Assembly: GCA_027076325.1 (NCBI GenBank)
Contig: JALTJZ010000018.1
Location: 151,241 to 215,240 of the forward strand
Length of the DNA stretch: 64,000 nucleotides
DNA from: Chromatiales bacterium
GTDB taxonomy: Bacteria > Pseudomonadota > Gammaproteobacteria > UBA6429 > Thiohalophilaceae
Direction: 5' to 3'
Both the position numbers and the translations under genes were made by a program. The notes below the pieces were generated by a model, which did no database searches, was not told where the DNA came from, and was given only the letters and a program-made list of their open reading frames with translations. This document shows positions 46,605 through 54,847 of this stretch, one piece after another. The first letter of the stretch is position 1; the number at the start of each line of letters is the position of its first letter.

Positions 46605-47375
46605 ATGTTTAAAGCTTTTCGAATATTTATTTTATTAACTATCCTGTTTATAGTGGCTGCATCAACCTGGCTTACCCAGCTACGTGCAACTGACTGGGAT
46701 GTCCCTTTATGGGTTTCGATATACCCGATTAATGGTGATGGCAGCCCAGACACGGAACGTTACATCAAGAACCTTAAAAAAAATGACTTTCGTGATATTG
46801 AAACTTTTCTTGCAGAAGAAGCAGAGTATTATAAAGTCGCCATAAAAAATCCGGTTATCATTAATGTCGAAGATAAATTAATTGAACAGCCACCTAAACC
46901 CCCTGTATCACGCTCTACTCTTAATATTATGTTCTGGAGTTTAAAATTACGCTATTGGGTCTTGACACATGGAAGTGGTAGCGGTCCCTCTCCTGATGTT
47001 CAAATTTATGTGGTTTATTATGATCGTGATAACAATAAAAAACTATCCCATTCTTTAGGGCTGAAAAAAGGCCATATTGGCGTTGTGCACGCTTATGCAG
47101 GCCGTCACCACACTCGCAAGAATAATATTATCATTGCCCATGAATTTCTTCATACGCTGGGTGCAGCGGATAAATATGATCCTGCAACCAACTACCCTCT
47201 TTTCCCGCTTGGCTTTGCCAACCCCGATAGCCAACCACGCTACCCACAAAAACGAGCCGAAATTATGGCAGGGAGAATTCCTGTAAGCGAAAATGAAGCC
47301 ATATTTCCTAAGAATTTGTACCGTGTTGTTATTGGTAAACAAACTGCAAAAGAAATAAACTGGTTAAAAAATTAA
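46605..47375 (+). CDS. Metzincin-like membrane-anchored metalloprotease
   Basis: 256 residues with an N-terminal signal anchor (about 5-22). The zinc motif HEFLHTLGAAD (179-189) matches HExxHxxGxxD, with Asp189 as likely third ligand as in snapalysin-type metzincins. Met221 in EIMAGR could be the Met-turn. The catalytic domain lies outside the membrane. No close family can be named. Convergent with the HEAT lipoprotein gene, 5 bases apart. Confidence 0.72.
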   Translation: MFKAFRIFILLTILFIVAASTWLTQLRATDWDVPLWVSIYPINGDGSPDTERYIKNLKKNDFRDIETFLAEEAEYYKVAIKNPVIINVEDKLIEQPPKPPVSRSTLNIMFWSLKLRYWVLTHGSGSGPSPDVQIYVVYYDRDNNKKLSHSLGLKKGHIGVVHAYAGRHHTRKNNIIIAHEFLHTLGAADKYDPATNYPLFPLGFANPDSQPRYPQKRAEIMAGRIPVSENEAIFPKNLYRVVIGKQTAKEINWLKN

Positions 47376-47380
47376 TTGAA

Positions 47381-48379
47381 TTACTGCCGTCTGGAGCGTT
47401 GTAGCTTATTGTTCCACCAATGTTTCCATTTAGCGTATCCAGTACCCAAAGAAATGTCTGCAATTTGAGCAAGTGACTCGGCCGCTGCCTGCCGCACATT
47501 TTTATTTTTACTTTTTAATAATTCAATTAAAACTTCAATAACCCGATAGTCACGTATATTACCTAAAGCAGAAATAACTTCAAGACGGTAGCTCGTATCC
47601 GTAACACGTAGCTGACTTAACAGTGGGCGAATAACACGTTCATCTCTAAACTTACTTAATGCATACAATACCTGCAAACGAATGGCGGGGTCACGATCTT
47701 TTAGCAAGCGGACTAAAGATGGAACAGTAACCGGACTTTTAAGTTTACCCAGTGCATAAATAGCTGTTGAACGTATCGCAGGATCTTTATGTTCCAGGCT
47801 AGCTAACAAATACTCTGCAACCCAGGGATTTCTAAAACGACTCAGGCTATTTGCAGCTTCCAGCCTGATGCGCTTGTTTTTATGGCTTATAAAAGCCATC
47901 AACGGTTTAATTGACTCACTATTATTAATGAGCCCCAATGTTTTAATCGCCTTTAAAACAACATCCTGATTACTGTCTTTAAGTGCATTTAATAATGGCT
48001 TAACCGCAACATCACCTATCATTGCAATAGCCTTTACTGCTTCATTAGCCGGTGTTGTGGTTGTTCCTGATGTATAATCTTTACCAATATAACGCGTCAT
48101 AATCGCCGTATCGGTATCGCCCAGCATGGCGATAAGATAGGGCACTACATTAACAGCGTATTTATGCAGCTTACCTATATTATAAACAGCCCATGCTCGC
48201 TCTACGGCATCTTGTGAATGAAGTTGCTCTACGTATTTTTGTATTTTGGGGTGAAGTTTGTTAACAGGTGTTTTTGCTCCAGCATCAGATAGCTTCGAAC
48301 CGCTTGTTGCACATGCGGTTAAAGATATGGCAAGGTTTACTATTAAAATAAAATGGATAACTATTTTCATGCTACGCAT
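47381..48379 (-). CDS. HEAT-repeat lipoprotein
   Basis: 332 residues with a lipoprotein signal (SLTAC, Cys23) and about eight HEAT repeats (about 50-320). Repeats such as KPLLNALKDSNQDVVLKAIK and PSLVRLLKDRDPAIRLQVLY are of the PBS-lyase type. It is a surface or periplasmic scaffold of unknown partner. In the inferred ancestral operon it followed the MORN and ycgN genes. It now lies 13 bases after the intact ycgN copy. Confidence 0.85.
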   Translation of the reverse strand: MRSMKIVIHFILIVNLAISLTACATSGSKLSDAGAKTPVNKLHPKIQKYVEQLHSQDAVERAWAVYNIGKLHKYAVNVVPYLIAMLGDTDTAIMTRYIGKDYTSGTTTTPANEAVKAIAMIGDVAVKPLLNALKDSNQDVVLKAIKTLGLINNSESIKPLMAFISHKNKRIRLEAANSLSRFRNPWVAEYLLASLEHKDPAIRSTAIYALGKLKSPVTVPSLVRLLKDRDPAIRLQVLYALSKFRDERVIRPLLSQLRVTDTSYRLEVISALGNIRDYRVIEVLIELLKSKNKNVRQAAAESLAQIADISLGTGYAKWKHWWNNKLQRSRRQ

Positions 48380-48392
48380 TATAATGGATTAA

Positions 48393-48827
48393 TTACATAA
48401 TATCGTCAACAATATGGTCTTCAAATTGCTCTTCATGAATGCTTTGCTCTGAAACCACGCGCTCACTCACATAGATCATGGCCTGTTGCATTTTTTTTGT
48501 ATTACCCGTCAGCAGCGGATGCCATTCAGGTAAGGGTTTATTATTATAACGCAAACGATATGCACAGGTTTCTGGTAGCTGCGAATAAATTTCATTTCCA
48601 AACTGCCTGATAACAATACAACCGGGAACCCGCTCCTTACGTTCGGGATAAGCTCCACACAGCCCTTTTTCAATATCATATTGGCGGCAAATAACATTGG
48701 TATAAAAGATTTCACTTGTCTGCTCGTTTTCGAGTTTAATCAAACAACAACGCCCACAATGATCGCACAGCTTTTCCCATTCAGCGTCAGACAACCTGTC
48801 CAGCGGTGCCGTTGCTATATTAATCAT
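48393..48827 (-). CDS. ycgN: YcgN family Cys-cluster protein, intact copy
   Basis: 144 residues from the preferred start MINIATAPLDRL (48827), preceded by GGGGGTAAC; an upstream ATG at 48848 would give 151. Conserved cysteines are CDHCGRCC, NVICRQYD, GLCGAYPER, PGC and ETCAYRL, then LPEWHPLLTG. These define the YcgN/UPF0260 (CxxCxxCC) family, thought to bind zinc or iron; function unknown. Its 5' 291 bases are repeated at 50916-51206, where the second copy is truncated. Upstream of this intact copy now lies the AbiE pair instead of the MORN gene. Confidence 0.9.
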   Translation of the reverse strand: MINIATAPLDRLSDAEWEKLCDHCGRCCLIKLENEQTSEIFYTNVICRQYDIEKGLCGAYPERKERVPGCIVIRQFGNEIYSQLPETCAYRLRYNNKPLPEWHPLLTGNTKKMQQAMIYVSERVVSEQSIHEEQFEDHIVDDIM

Positions 48828-48944
48828 TTCGTTACCCCCACGCACCATTACTTTGATAAATTTAATAAATTGATAATTAAATCGCCATAAGCATGTTCAG
48901 GGGTATCGTCCACATCACTCACCCGTTTTCTGATACGCCCCCTA
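48558..48944. repeat. 387-bp direct repeat, left copy
   Basis: Identical to 50916-51302 except one base (T48933 versus C51291). It covers the 5' part of ycgN and the last approximately 97 bases of the MORN gene (a fragment ending TPEHAYGDLIINLLNLSK). The offset is 2358 bases. It bounds the AbiE segment on the left. Confidence 0.95.
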
Positions 48945-48994
48945 TTTTACTGACCCAATAACCTTCAAGATAAAGTAGCCTCAAATAATAAATG

Positions 48995-49014
48995 TAGGGA
49001 GGGATTCCTCCCTA
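48995..49014. terminator. Terminator after AbiEii
   Basis: TAGGGAGG (48995-49002), loop GATT and CCTCCCTA (49007-49014), with AT-rich flanks on both sides. It lies 27 bases after the AbiEii stop on the minus strand, so it may limit read-through into ycgN. Confidence 0.7.
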
Positions 49015-49040
49015 TATTTATTTTATTCTAATAATATCAA

Positions 49041-49958
49041 TCATATATAGCTATACCCTGTCTCCGATGCAAACCACTTATTAGATGCTTTTGCACCATT
49101 TATTATGGGCTCAAGAAAAGCTTCAACACCTGCTACAACAACCCCAAAGTCATCCGGCACATGTCCCTGTGCCAATCGTTTATAAAAAGCTTTCCATTGA
49201 ACCTGCTTGGCGTCAATAAACGCTTTAGTAAAAGCAGTTATGACTTCGGGGATCTCTGTACCACGATGCTCAAGTGTTAGTCGTATCGCTTCAGCGAGTT
49301 CCTTACCATTAAAATCAAACTGGCGAGACAAAAGCCATATATCATAGAAATCCTTCATGCGACTGTTTAACTCTCCGAGTTTCAACATGGTCTCAAACTT
49401 TTCAGCGATGACACTTTCACGGCTATAGCAAAGAAGCTTAGGTATGGGAGATTTCAATATAGTTGGGAATTCAGTTTTTATAGGCTCAGGATGCACAATG
49501 TCATCGAAACCAACATCAATTTGCATATGTACTCTCGCGTTATCCAACTTACCAATAAAACGTACGCGAACACCTTCATAATCAGCATCTTCCTTAATTC
49601 TTTTCGCTTTTATGGAATCAGGATCAAACATTAATCCATCTGGTTCTGCATCAACGGAAATAATGTCCTTCACTTGTTCAACGATACTGTCTATATCATT
49701 ACTTGTCTTACCCAGCATATCAATATCCATAGTGGGACGGAGATGTGTTGGAAATTGGGGAGATTGCCAGGCTCTTAACATCAAAGCGCCTTTAAGAATA
49801 AAGCGCTCCGCATGTTGAGACTGACTTAAACGGTAAAGAAAACGTTCCATCGCATAATACTGAAGGAGTTCATTAAATGGGCGATGCTCATCTTTAGAAA
49901 TATTTTTCAAACGCTGGCGGATAGAGGCAGCGATATTCGCAGGTTTTCCAGCACTCAC
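49041..49958 (-). CDS. AbiEii/AbiGii-type nucleotidyltransferase toxin
   Basis: 305 residues of the toxin half of a type IV toxin-antitoxin / abortive-infection system. N-terminal nucleotidyltransferase motifs are ILKGALMLRAW and RPTMDIDMLGKT, whose DxD binds metal; later come ESVIAEKFETMLKLGELNSR and KDFYDIWLLSRQFD, the usual AbiEii signature. Relatives add nucleotides to tRNA acceptor ends to halt growth after phage attack. Its start overlaps the AbiEi stop by 4 bases. It sits in the segment between two 387-bp repeats, a sign of recent acquisition. Confidence 0.9.
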   Translation of the reverse strand: MSAGKPANIAASIRQRLKNISKDEHRPFNELLQYYAMERFLYRLSQSQHAERFILKGALMLRAWQSPQFPTHLRPTMDIDMLGKTSNDIDSIVEQVKDIISVDAEPDGLMFDPDSIKAKRIKEDADYEGVRVRFIGKLDNARVHMQIDVGFDDIVHPEPIKTEFPTILKSPIPKLLCYSRESVIAEKFETMLKLGELNSRMKDFYDIWLLSRQFDFNGKELAEAIRLTLEHRGTEIPEVITAFTKAFIDAKQVQWKAFYKRLAQGHVPDDFGVVVAGVEAFLEPIINGAKASNKWFASETGYSYI

Positions 49959-50563
49959 AGGCTTGCCTCTAGATAAGGTTTCATTACTTTTTCAACACGG
50001 CAAATTTTGGCGTATTTCAGGAGTTTATTCAGGTTAAATTTCTTTTGTGAGCGATATAGTTTAAGTGCTTCCAGAACCACATCCATCCCAAGTTTGTTTC
50101 TATACTTAAAGCAGTCTGCTAGCGTTTTCTCTGCACTATAAATTTGTACTGAGACACCATCTATTTTGTGCTTCTCAATACCAGCATTGAAAGCCTCAGT
50201 TGAAAACTTATATCCACGCACGGGTGGCGAATCAAATGATGGTATTCGGGCATTACGCGTAATAGCCACTGATATCTCGTGAGGAATTTGAGTCGTCATT
50301 TCATGGAATGACAGTGCAGAAATCAGGCATACAACCGTATTAGGAAATTTCAGTCCGACAATGACTAGATCAGGATTGCTGATAGGAGGCAGATCCACTA
50401 GACGATAAAGACCCCGTGTAACCTGTTCAATAATTCCAAGATCGCGCATTTTATAGAGCGAATAGCGAGATATTCCATAGGCAATAGCCTCACTCATGCG
50501 AAGCTGACCACCGTGTTCACGAAAGACTTCTTCTGGCGCTATTTTATTCTCGACAACAGACAT
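49955..50563 (-). CDS. AbiEi-family antitoxin
   Basis: 202 residues. The N-terminal winged-helix domain (about 10-60, with GGQLRMSEAIAYGISRYSLY and VTRGLYRL) should bind its own promoter. The C-terminal part (about 70-195, with ALSFHEMTTQIPHEI and EKTLADCFKYRNKLG) neutralises the toxin in known systems. It comes first in the operon, as expected for AbiE. The promoter should lie in 50564-50640. Confidence 0.9.
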   Translation of the reverse strand: MSVVENKIAPEEVFREHGGQLRMSEAIAYGISRYSLYKMRDLGIIEQVTRGLYRLVDLPPISNPDLVIVGLKFPNTVVCLISALSFHEMTTQIPHEISVAITRNARIPSFDSPPVRGYKFSTEAFNAGIEKHKIDGVSVQIYSAEKTLADCFKYRNKLGMDVVLEALKLYRSQKKFNLNKLLKYAKICRVEKVMKPYLEASL

Positions 50564-50891
50564 AATGCCACCACTTATTAATATATGGTAACAATATGTC
50601 TGTTTTAGTAAAAAATCAAGTATGAAGACTCATCGGCCTAATTCATCGGGTCGAACCATGCTAAGCACTTAACAATACAAAGAAAAACCTGAAATAAAGG
50701 GCATTTTACTGGCTTAAAGTGGCCTTTTTGGTACCAAAAACGGCACTGTAAGAACACCCTCTTCCCTTAATACAAACTCCTCTCCTTCACTAACACATTG
50801 TCGCCCAAGAGCGCGGAGTTATTAGGACACCCAAGCTAAAAAATACTTTACCCAAAAAAACATTACTTCCAAAGAAAAAATGGGGGGATTG
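50564..50891. other. AbiE promoter region and junction sequence
   Basis: 328 bases. The stretch next to AbiEi is AT-rich with ATAT-rich palindromic character around 50580-50600, a likely AbiEi autoregulation site. The rest has no gene; it includes the left arm of the inverted repeat at 50824-50907. Confidence 0.4.
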
Positions 50892-50907
50892 TTATCTTGG
50901 GTGTCCT
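50824..50907. repeat. 12-bp inverted repeat pair at the duplication junction
   Basis: AGGACACCCAAG (50824-50835) and CTTGGGTGTCCT (50896-50907) are perfect complements with a 60-bp spacer. The right arm ends 8 bases before the start of the 387-bp repeat. It may be the end of a mobile or REP-like element. Confidence 0.6.
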
Positions 50908-51206
50908 ACTAAATTATATGCACAGGTTTCTGGTAGCTGCGAATAAATTTCATTTCCAAACTGCCTGATAACAATACAACCGGGAACCCGCTCCTTACGT
51001 TCGGGATAAGCTCCACACAGCCCTTTTTCAATATCATATTGGCGGCAAATAACATTGGTATAAAAGATTTCACTTGTCTGCTCGTTTTCGAGTTTAATCA
51101 AACAACAACGCCCACAATGATCGCACAGCTTTTCCCATTCAGCGTCAGACAACCTGTCCAGCGGTGCCGTTGCTATATTAATCATTTCGTTACCCCCACG
51201 CACCAT
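50892..51206 (-). pseudogene. Truncated ycgN duplicate
   Basis: A 104-codon frame whose first 97 codons match the intact ycgN (48848 down). It then runs into junction sequence after ETCAY and ends NLVGHPR. The lost part holds the RL...LPEWHPLLTG motif and the C-terminal third. It sits directly after the MORN gene, whose stop overlaps its first possible ATG by one base (TAATG), the position ancestral ycgN should occupy. It is probably non-functional. Confidence 0.85.
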
Positions 51207-51302
51207 TACTTTGATAAATTTAATAAATTGATAATTAAATCGCCATAAGCATGTTCAGGGGTATCGTCCACATCACTCACCCGTTTTCTGACACGCCCCC
51301 TA
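50916..51302. repeat. 387-bp direct repeat, right copy
   Basis: Matches 48558-48944 with one mismatch. It continues without a break into the MORN gene on the right, so this side is the original MORN-ycgN junction. The left side (50915 and below) is the foreign junction. Confidence 0.95.
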
Positions 51303-51946
51303 ATTTGATAGTGTTTATTCTTACTACGCTGTTCTAATCGTTTATATCCCACTTTGGTAAAACTTTGTAGCATTTGTTTAATTAATGCCTGTTCAGCAAT
51401 ATCATCCTTATCAATTATTTTATCAAGCTCATCATTAAACCATATTTGATACTCACGCCTGGCTGCCAGGCCTGAGAAATACAAGAAACGTCCGTGCCGT
51501 TTATTCTGAGAGAACTCGCCCAGATAATATTCTTTATTTACAGTTACTAAAATACCTAAACCATCCAGGGCATTAAACCTGAAAACACCAAGATAACGTT
51601 CGTGCTTTAGTGTTTTCAAATCACCCAAACCACTGTATTGCCCGAGTAAAAATTGCCCCCGATATTCTTCTTTATCTTTGCGTTGCATAAAGCCTTTACC
51701 ATGCGGCATATCATTTAACCATTCACCTTGATAGCGATCGCCATTTGGCCATTCATTTGTACCAGCACCTTCACGAATCACTTCATATTTCAGATCACCT
51801 GAATACAAACTACCATCAGGTAAGATAATGACTTCAGTTTTTGTGATAGCACGATCTTCGGCCTGAGTCAGGCCAATGGCGGTACCGGCAAGCAAACCAC
51901 TTAAGCAAAAAATAAGGTAAAACGGGTTGTTTTTTATTTTGAACAT
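51206..51946 (-). CDS. MORN-repeat protein with a signal peptide
   Basis: 246 residues from the start MFKIKNNPFYLIF (51946); a longer frame to 51994 would begin inside a terminator stem. It has a signal peptide or anchor (about 8-28). MORN repeats follow: LYSGDLKYEVIREG, YQGEWLNDMPHGKG, YRGQFLLGQYSGLG, YLGVFRFNALDGLG and YLGEFSQNKRHGRF. MORN repeats often bind membranes or proteins. The last 32 codons or so lie in the 387-bp repeat. It overlaps ycgN by one base. Confidence 0.82.
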   Translation of the reverse strand: MFKIKNNPFYLIFCLSGLLAGTAIGLTQAEDRAITKTEVIILPDGSLYSGDLKYEVIREGAGTNEWPNGDRYQGEWLNDMPHGKGFMQRKDKEEYRGQFLLGQYSGLGDLKTLKHERYLGVFRFNALDGLGILVTVNKEYYLGEFSQNKRHGRFLYFSGLAARREYQIWFNDELDKIIDKDDIAEQALIKQMLQSFTKVGYKRLEQRSKNKHYQIRGRVRKRVSDVDDTPEHAYGDLIINLLNLSK

Positions 51947-51975
51947 GTCGGTAACAATCTCATACTTAAAACAAT

Positions 51976-52003
51976 AAAAAAGGGATGAAAGCATCCCTTT
52001 TTT
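51976..52003 (-). terminator. Terminator between the lipoprotein and MORN genes
   Basis: AAAAAAGGGATG (51976-51987), loop AAAG and CATCCCTTTTTT (51992-52003). Both strands have T-runs. It ends the minus-strand lipoprotein transcript, so the MORN operon needs its own promoter. Confidence 0.88.
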
Positions 52004-52023
52004 ATTCTATGCCAGGCTTAGTA

Positions 52024-52557
52024 TCAACCACCTTCACCAATAGAAGCTCCCATAACCGGGTTCTGTAACCAAAGCCCAACGTCACTCCCCAGTGCTTTAA
52101 GCGTTCGCCCCAAGATTGAACAGGTACCTTTAAAACCGGCAAAAGCCCCGCCACCAGAAGTCCGCTGTCCTCTGAAAGTACCAACTACTTTGCCCTTATC
52201 CAGTAGCTTACCTTCAATTGCAACACTCTTTGCTCCAGACCAGGCACCCCCACCAGAACCGCGCACGTTGATAATTTCAATTTTTAAAACCCGTGCAGAT
52301 TTCTTTGCTTTACCGCCTTTAACCATATTCAAATGATATTGACGACTGTAATTATTAATATGTGTTGCTAACTTGCCACCAAGATCACACTCTTTACGCA
52401 CGGCATCAGGAACAAACGTACCTTTTTTGAAAGGCACATGCTGTGCCATATAAACAGGCGTTTTATCCACTTGTGCAGCCGGTCTTATATTTTGACTCTT
52501 ACAACCTGCCGCAGCAACAACCCCAACTAACATGCCATATAAAATAAATTTTTTCAT
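52024..52557 (-). CDS. DUF4410-like lipoprotein
   Basis: 177 residues with a lipoprotein signal (AAAGC, Cys19). The mature part has VRKECDLGGKLATHI, glycine-rich NVRGSGGGAWSGAKSV and TSGGGAFAGFKGTCSILGR, giving beta strands like DUF4410-type envelope proteins. The role is unknown. It probably forms its own transcript, closed by the terminator at 51976-52003. Confidence 0.65.
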   Translation of the reverse strand: MKKFILYGMLVGVVAAAGCKSQNIRPAAQVDKTPVYMAQHVPFKKGTFVPDAVRKECDLGGKLATHINNYSRQYHLNMVKGGKAKKSARVLKIEIINVRGSGGGAWSGAKSVAIEGKLLDKGKVVGTFRGQRTSGGGAFAGFKGTCSILGRTLKALGSDVGLWLQNPVMGASIGEGG

Positions 52558-52661
52558 TGTATTTCCTCGGTCTTAATTGATTTAATAACCTCAATTTCAC
52601 AAAACCACAGAGAACCACAGAGAACCAAGGTTAATGTAAATATAACATTAATCCATCTAAA

Positions 52662-52943
52662 TCATAGGCCTAAACCTAAATAATAAATGCCACCTTCCAG
52701 ATTAATATATTTTACAATACCGTTAATATTAACCTGTCTTAACTCTGTGGCGTCCAAAGTAAAGCTGACACTCAGTTGCTCACCTACATGTGGAATTAGT
52801 TGATAAATTGAGCCGGTGATACCCACACCACTCATTGAGTAGTTTAACGCGGTCATCAATAACGGGGGGCTGTTTGCCATTAGCACCTGTACAGGCTTAT
52901 TGCATGCTATTCTGGCTTCCCGTCTTTTATCCTGATTATTCAA
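52662..52943 (-). CDS. PilZ domain c-di-GMP-binding protein
   Basis: 93 residues, a single PilZ domain. RREAR supplies the RxxxR motif and NYSMSGVG the (D/N)xSxxG motif, so c-di-GMP binding is expected. It ends in the strand GIYYLGLGL. It is the first of four small PilZ genes in 2.5 kb; its target is unknown. Confidence 0.85.
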   Translation of the reverse strand: MNNQDKRREARIACNKPVQVLMANSPPLLMTALNYSMSGVGITGSIYQLIPHVGEQLSVSFTLDATELRQVNINGIVKYINLEGGIYYLGLGL

Positions 52944-53015
52944 ATGTAAATCCTTTTTCTTAATATAAACTGCATCTTGATATATCCATTACCCGCAGAG
53001 TTAATTCTATTTTAA

Positions 53016-53942
53016 TTATTCACCACTGCAAAGCTGCCGGGTAACAACTTGCCTGTAATCGATAGTGGATGATATGTCACCACTAAACAGAAAAACGCGA
53101 TTAGCACATTGAAAGGCATCCTCGCTGATACATGCACTCGAAGGCCAGCTTCCCAGGGCTTTATAAGACTCTATGGTTTCAACCAGTGTTTCAAGTGTAA
53201 TATTACCAAACTGCTCTGTTAGCTGCTGTGCTAATCGTGCTGCGCTTGTTTTCTCTACATAAAGCAGCGCTGCGGTGTAAGCTTGCATAAAAGCACTCGC
53301 CATCGGGGTTGCTAACCAGTCCTTTGTTGCACATAAACTGCTGTAGGCAATTTCACCTAAAGACTTGCCAACCGATGCGACGATAGTTGCCTTGCCATCC
53401 GCAGCGAGTTGTTGCGGATAAGGCCCCTGTAAATGAAGATATTCTGCTTCTCCAGCTAAAAAAGATTGCACACTTTGTTCTGCATTGCCCGCATCAATAA
53501 ACTCGATGCTGTTTATGTCAACGGCCTGCTTATGTAATACGTATTTCAGCGTTGCCATCGGTTGAAACAGATGATCGGTAATAATGCGTTTATGTTCCAG
53601 TTGCTTCCAGTTAAATTCCTTTGCTTCTGAAGCGGCTTGTGGGGATGCCGCAATAAAAAAACCATCTCGCTGATTAATCTGAGCAAAATGCAATAAGGCT
53701 GGCATGCTTTCTGAAACAGAATTTTTCTCTGCCATTGCAATCTGGCGCATACTGACTCCCACCGCAGATTGTGCAACATGTGCTTCACCTGTAATAAGCG
53801 CAGCCTCAAGTTCAGCCACACTGGCAACACTACGATAAACCGCCTTAAGACCCTGCTGTTTTAAAAAACCAGCAACAAAGGTAATAAGGTAGGGGGTATA
53901 AAAAGCGGAATGACGCAGCGAAATCAGTTGAATAGTTTGCAT
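53016..53942 (-). CDS. THI5/NMT1-like substrate-binding-fold protein, probably cytoplasmic
   Basis: 308 residues from the start MQTIQLISLRHSAFYTPYL. The pattern matches type II periplasmic-binding folds of the SsuA/THI5 class: SVAELEAALITGEAHVAQSAVG, HLFQPMATLKYVL, and AEYLHLQGPYPQQL. No signal peptide is seen, even from the longer start at 53969. It may bind a small aromatic or amine ligand in the cytoplasm. No permease or ATPase is adjacent; it lies within the PilZ cluster. Confidence 0.7.
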   Translation of the reverse strand: MQTIQLISLRHSAFYTPYLITFVAGFLKQQGLKAVYRSVASVAELEAALITGEAHVAQSAVGVSMRQIAMAEKNSVSESMPALLHFAQINQRDGFFIAASPQAASEAKEFNWKQLEHKRIITDHLFQPMATLKYVLHKQAVDINSIEFIDAGNAEQSVQSFLAGEAEYLHLQGPYPQQLAADGKATIVASVGKSLGEIAYSSLCATKDWLATPMASAFMQAYTAALLYVEKTSAARLAQQLTEQFGNITLETLVETIESYKALGSWPSSACISEDAFQCANRVFLFSGDISSTIDYRQVVTRQLCSGE

Positions 53943-53975
53943 TACAACTTTAACAATAAACACATACAAAAATAG

Positions 53976-54332
53976 TTATGTTTGTATATTATAATTTGGG
54001 TAAGCAATCATCCATTGGCGCCTTAATTCTTCCAGGCTGAAGCGCTCACCATCAACTTCATAGTCCACAATGGCCAGGCCAATACCATTATTGCTCATTC
54101 GCACAACACGGGTATTAAAGAAAATAAACGGGTTACTTGAATCCAATAGTTGTAGACTAATATGTGCGCCTTTGGGTAAATTTGGCAGATTTTGTGCAAC
54201 AACATACAGGCCGGCATCCGAAATATCTCTTGAGCGGCCATCTACTTCGCCAAATAAGCGGTGACTAATACGAACGGAAGAAATCACGCGTTTGCGGGGA
54301 GAATTTCGTCGTTCCTTAACACGAAATATCAT
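53976..54332 (-). CDS. PilZ domain protein
   Basis: 118 residues. RNSPR gives RxxxR and RDISDAG gives DxSxxG. The strand LFGEVDGRSRDISDAG aligns with the two next PilZ proteins, so they look like tandem paralogues. A C-terminal tail VDGERFSLEELRRQWMIAYPN follows. Predicted c-di-GMP receptor. Confidence 0.87.
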   Translation of the reverse strand: MIFRVKERRNSPRKRVISSVRISHRLFGEVDGRSRDISDAGLYVVAQNLPNLPKGAHISLQLLDSSNPFIFFNTRVVRMSNNGIGLAIVDYEVDGERFSLEELRRQWMIAYPNYNIQT

Positions 54333-54419
54333 AATGTTATCTGTGTAAGTGATAATTAATTTTAAAATTTAGCACAAAAATCATAAGGATGCGCGAACAA
54401 ATGCACAAAAATCACCGTA

Positions 54420-54746
54420 TTATTCTTGTTTTTGCCAGATTTCCCGTAAATTATTAATGGGGTAAATTTCACCATCTTTTTCATAATTAAGAAACTTCAG
54501 TGCAAGACAGGGACTATCATGCCGCACAACATCCATATTAAAAACAACGTCAAGATCACCTGAATCTAAAAAGACAAGTTGAACTTCATCGTTGATCAGT
54601 AAATCGGGTAAGCCGTCACAAGCCAGAATGAGCACACCACCATCAGATATGTCTCGTGTTTTTGTATCCAGAGAACCAAAACTGGAGTGAAAAATTCGAA
54701 CTCGGGAATTGACGACTTTGCGGCGATACTTTCTACGCTCATCCAT
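54420..54746 (-). CDS. PilZ domain protein
   Basis: 108 residues. RRKYRR has RxxxR and RDISDGG has DxSxxG. The C-terminal NYEKDGEIYPINNLREIW resembles the tail of the 53976 protein, supporting duplication. Predicted c-di-GMP receptor; output unknown. Confidence 0.87.
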   Translation of the reverse strand: MDERRKYRRKVVNSRVRIFHSSFGSLDTKTRDISDGGVLILACDGLPDLLINDEVQLVFLDSGDLDVVFNMDVVRHDSPCLALKFLNYEKDGEIYPINNLREIWQKQE

Positions 54747-54847
54747 GTTAACTAACTTTTCTTATGAATTTAAACAAGTATGTTCGATTTTGAAGGAATA
54801 ATCTACATTATTTACCTAAATTTTACTTTTAAATCAGTGTACTCAAT

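Noticed and set aside
52605..52624. CCACAGAGAA repeated twice as a CRISPR or VNTR
   Set aside because: Only two 10-bp units with no spacers; simple sequence only.
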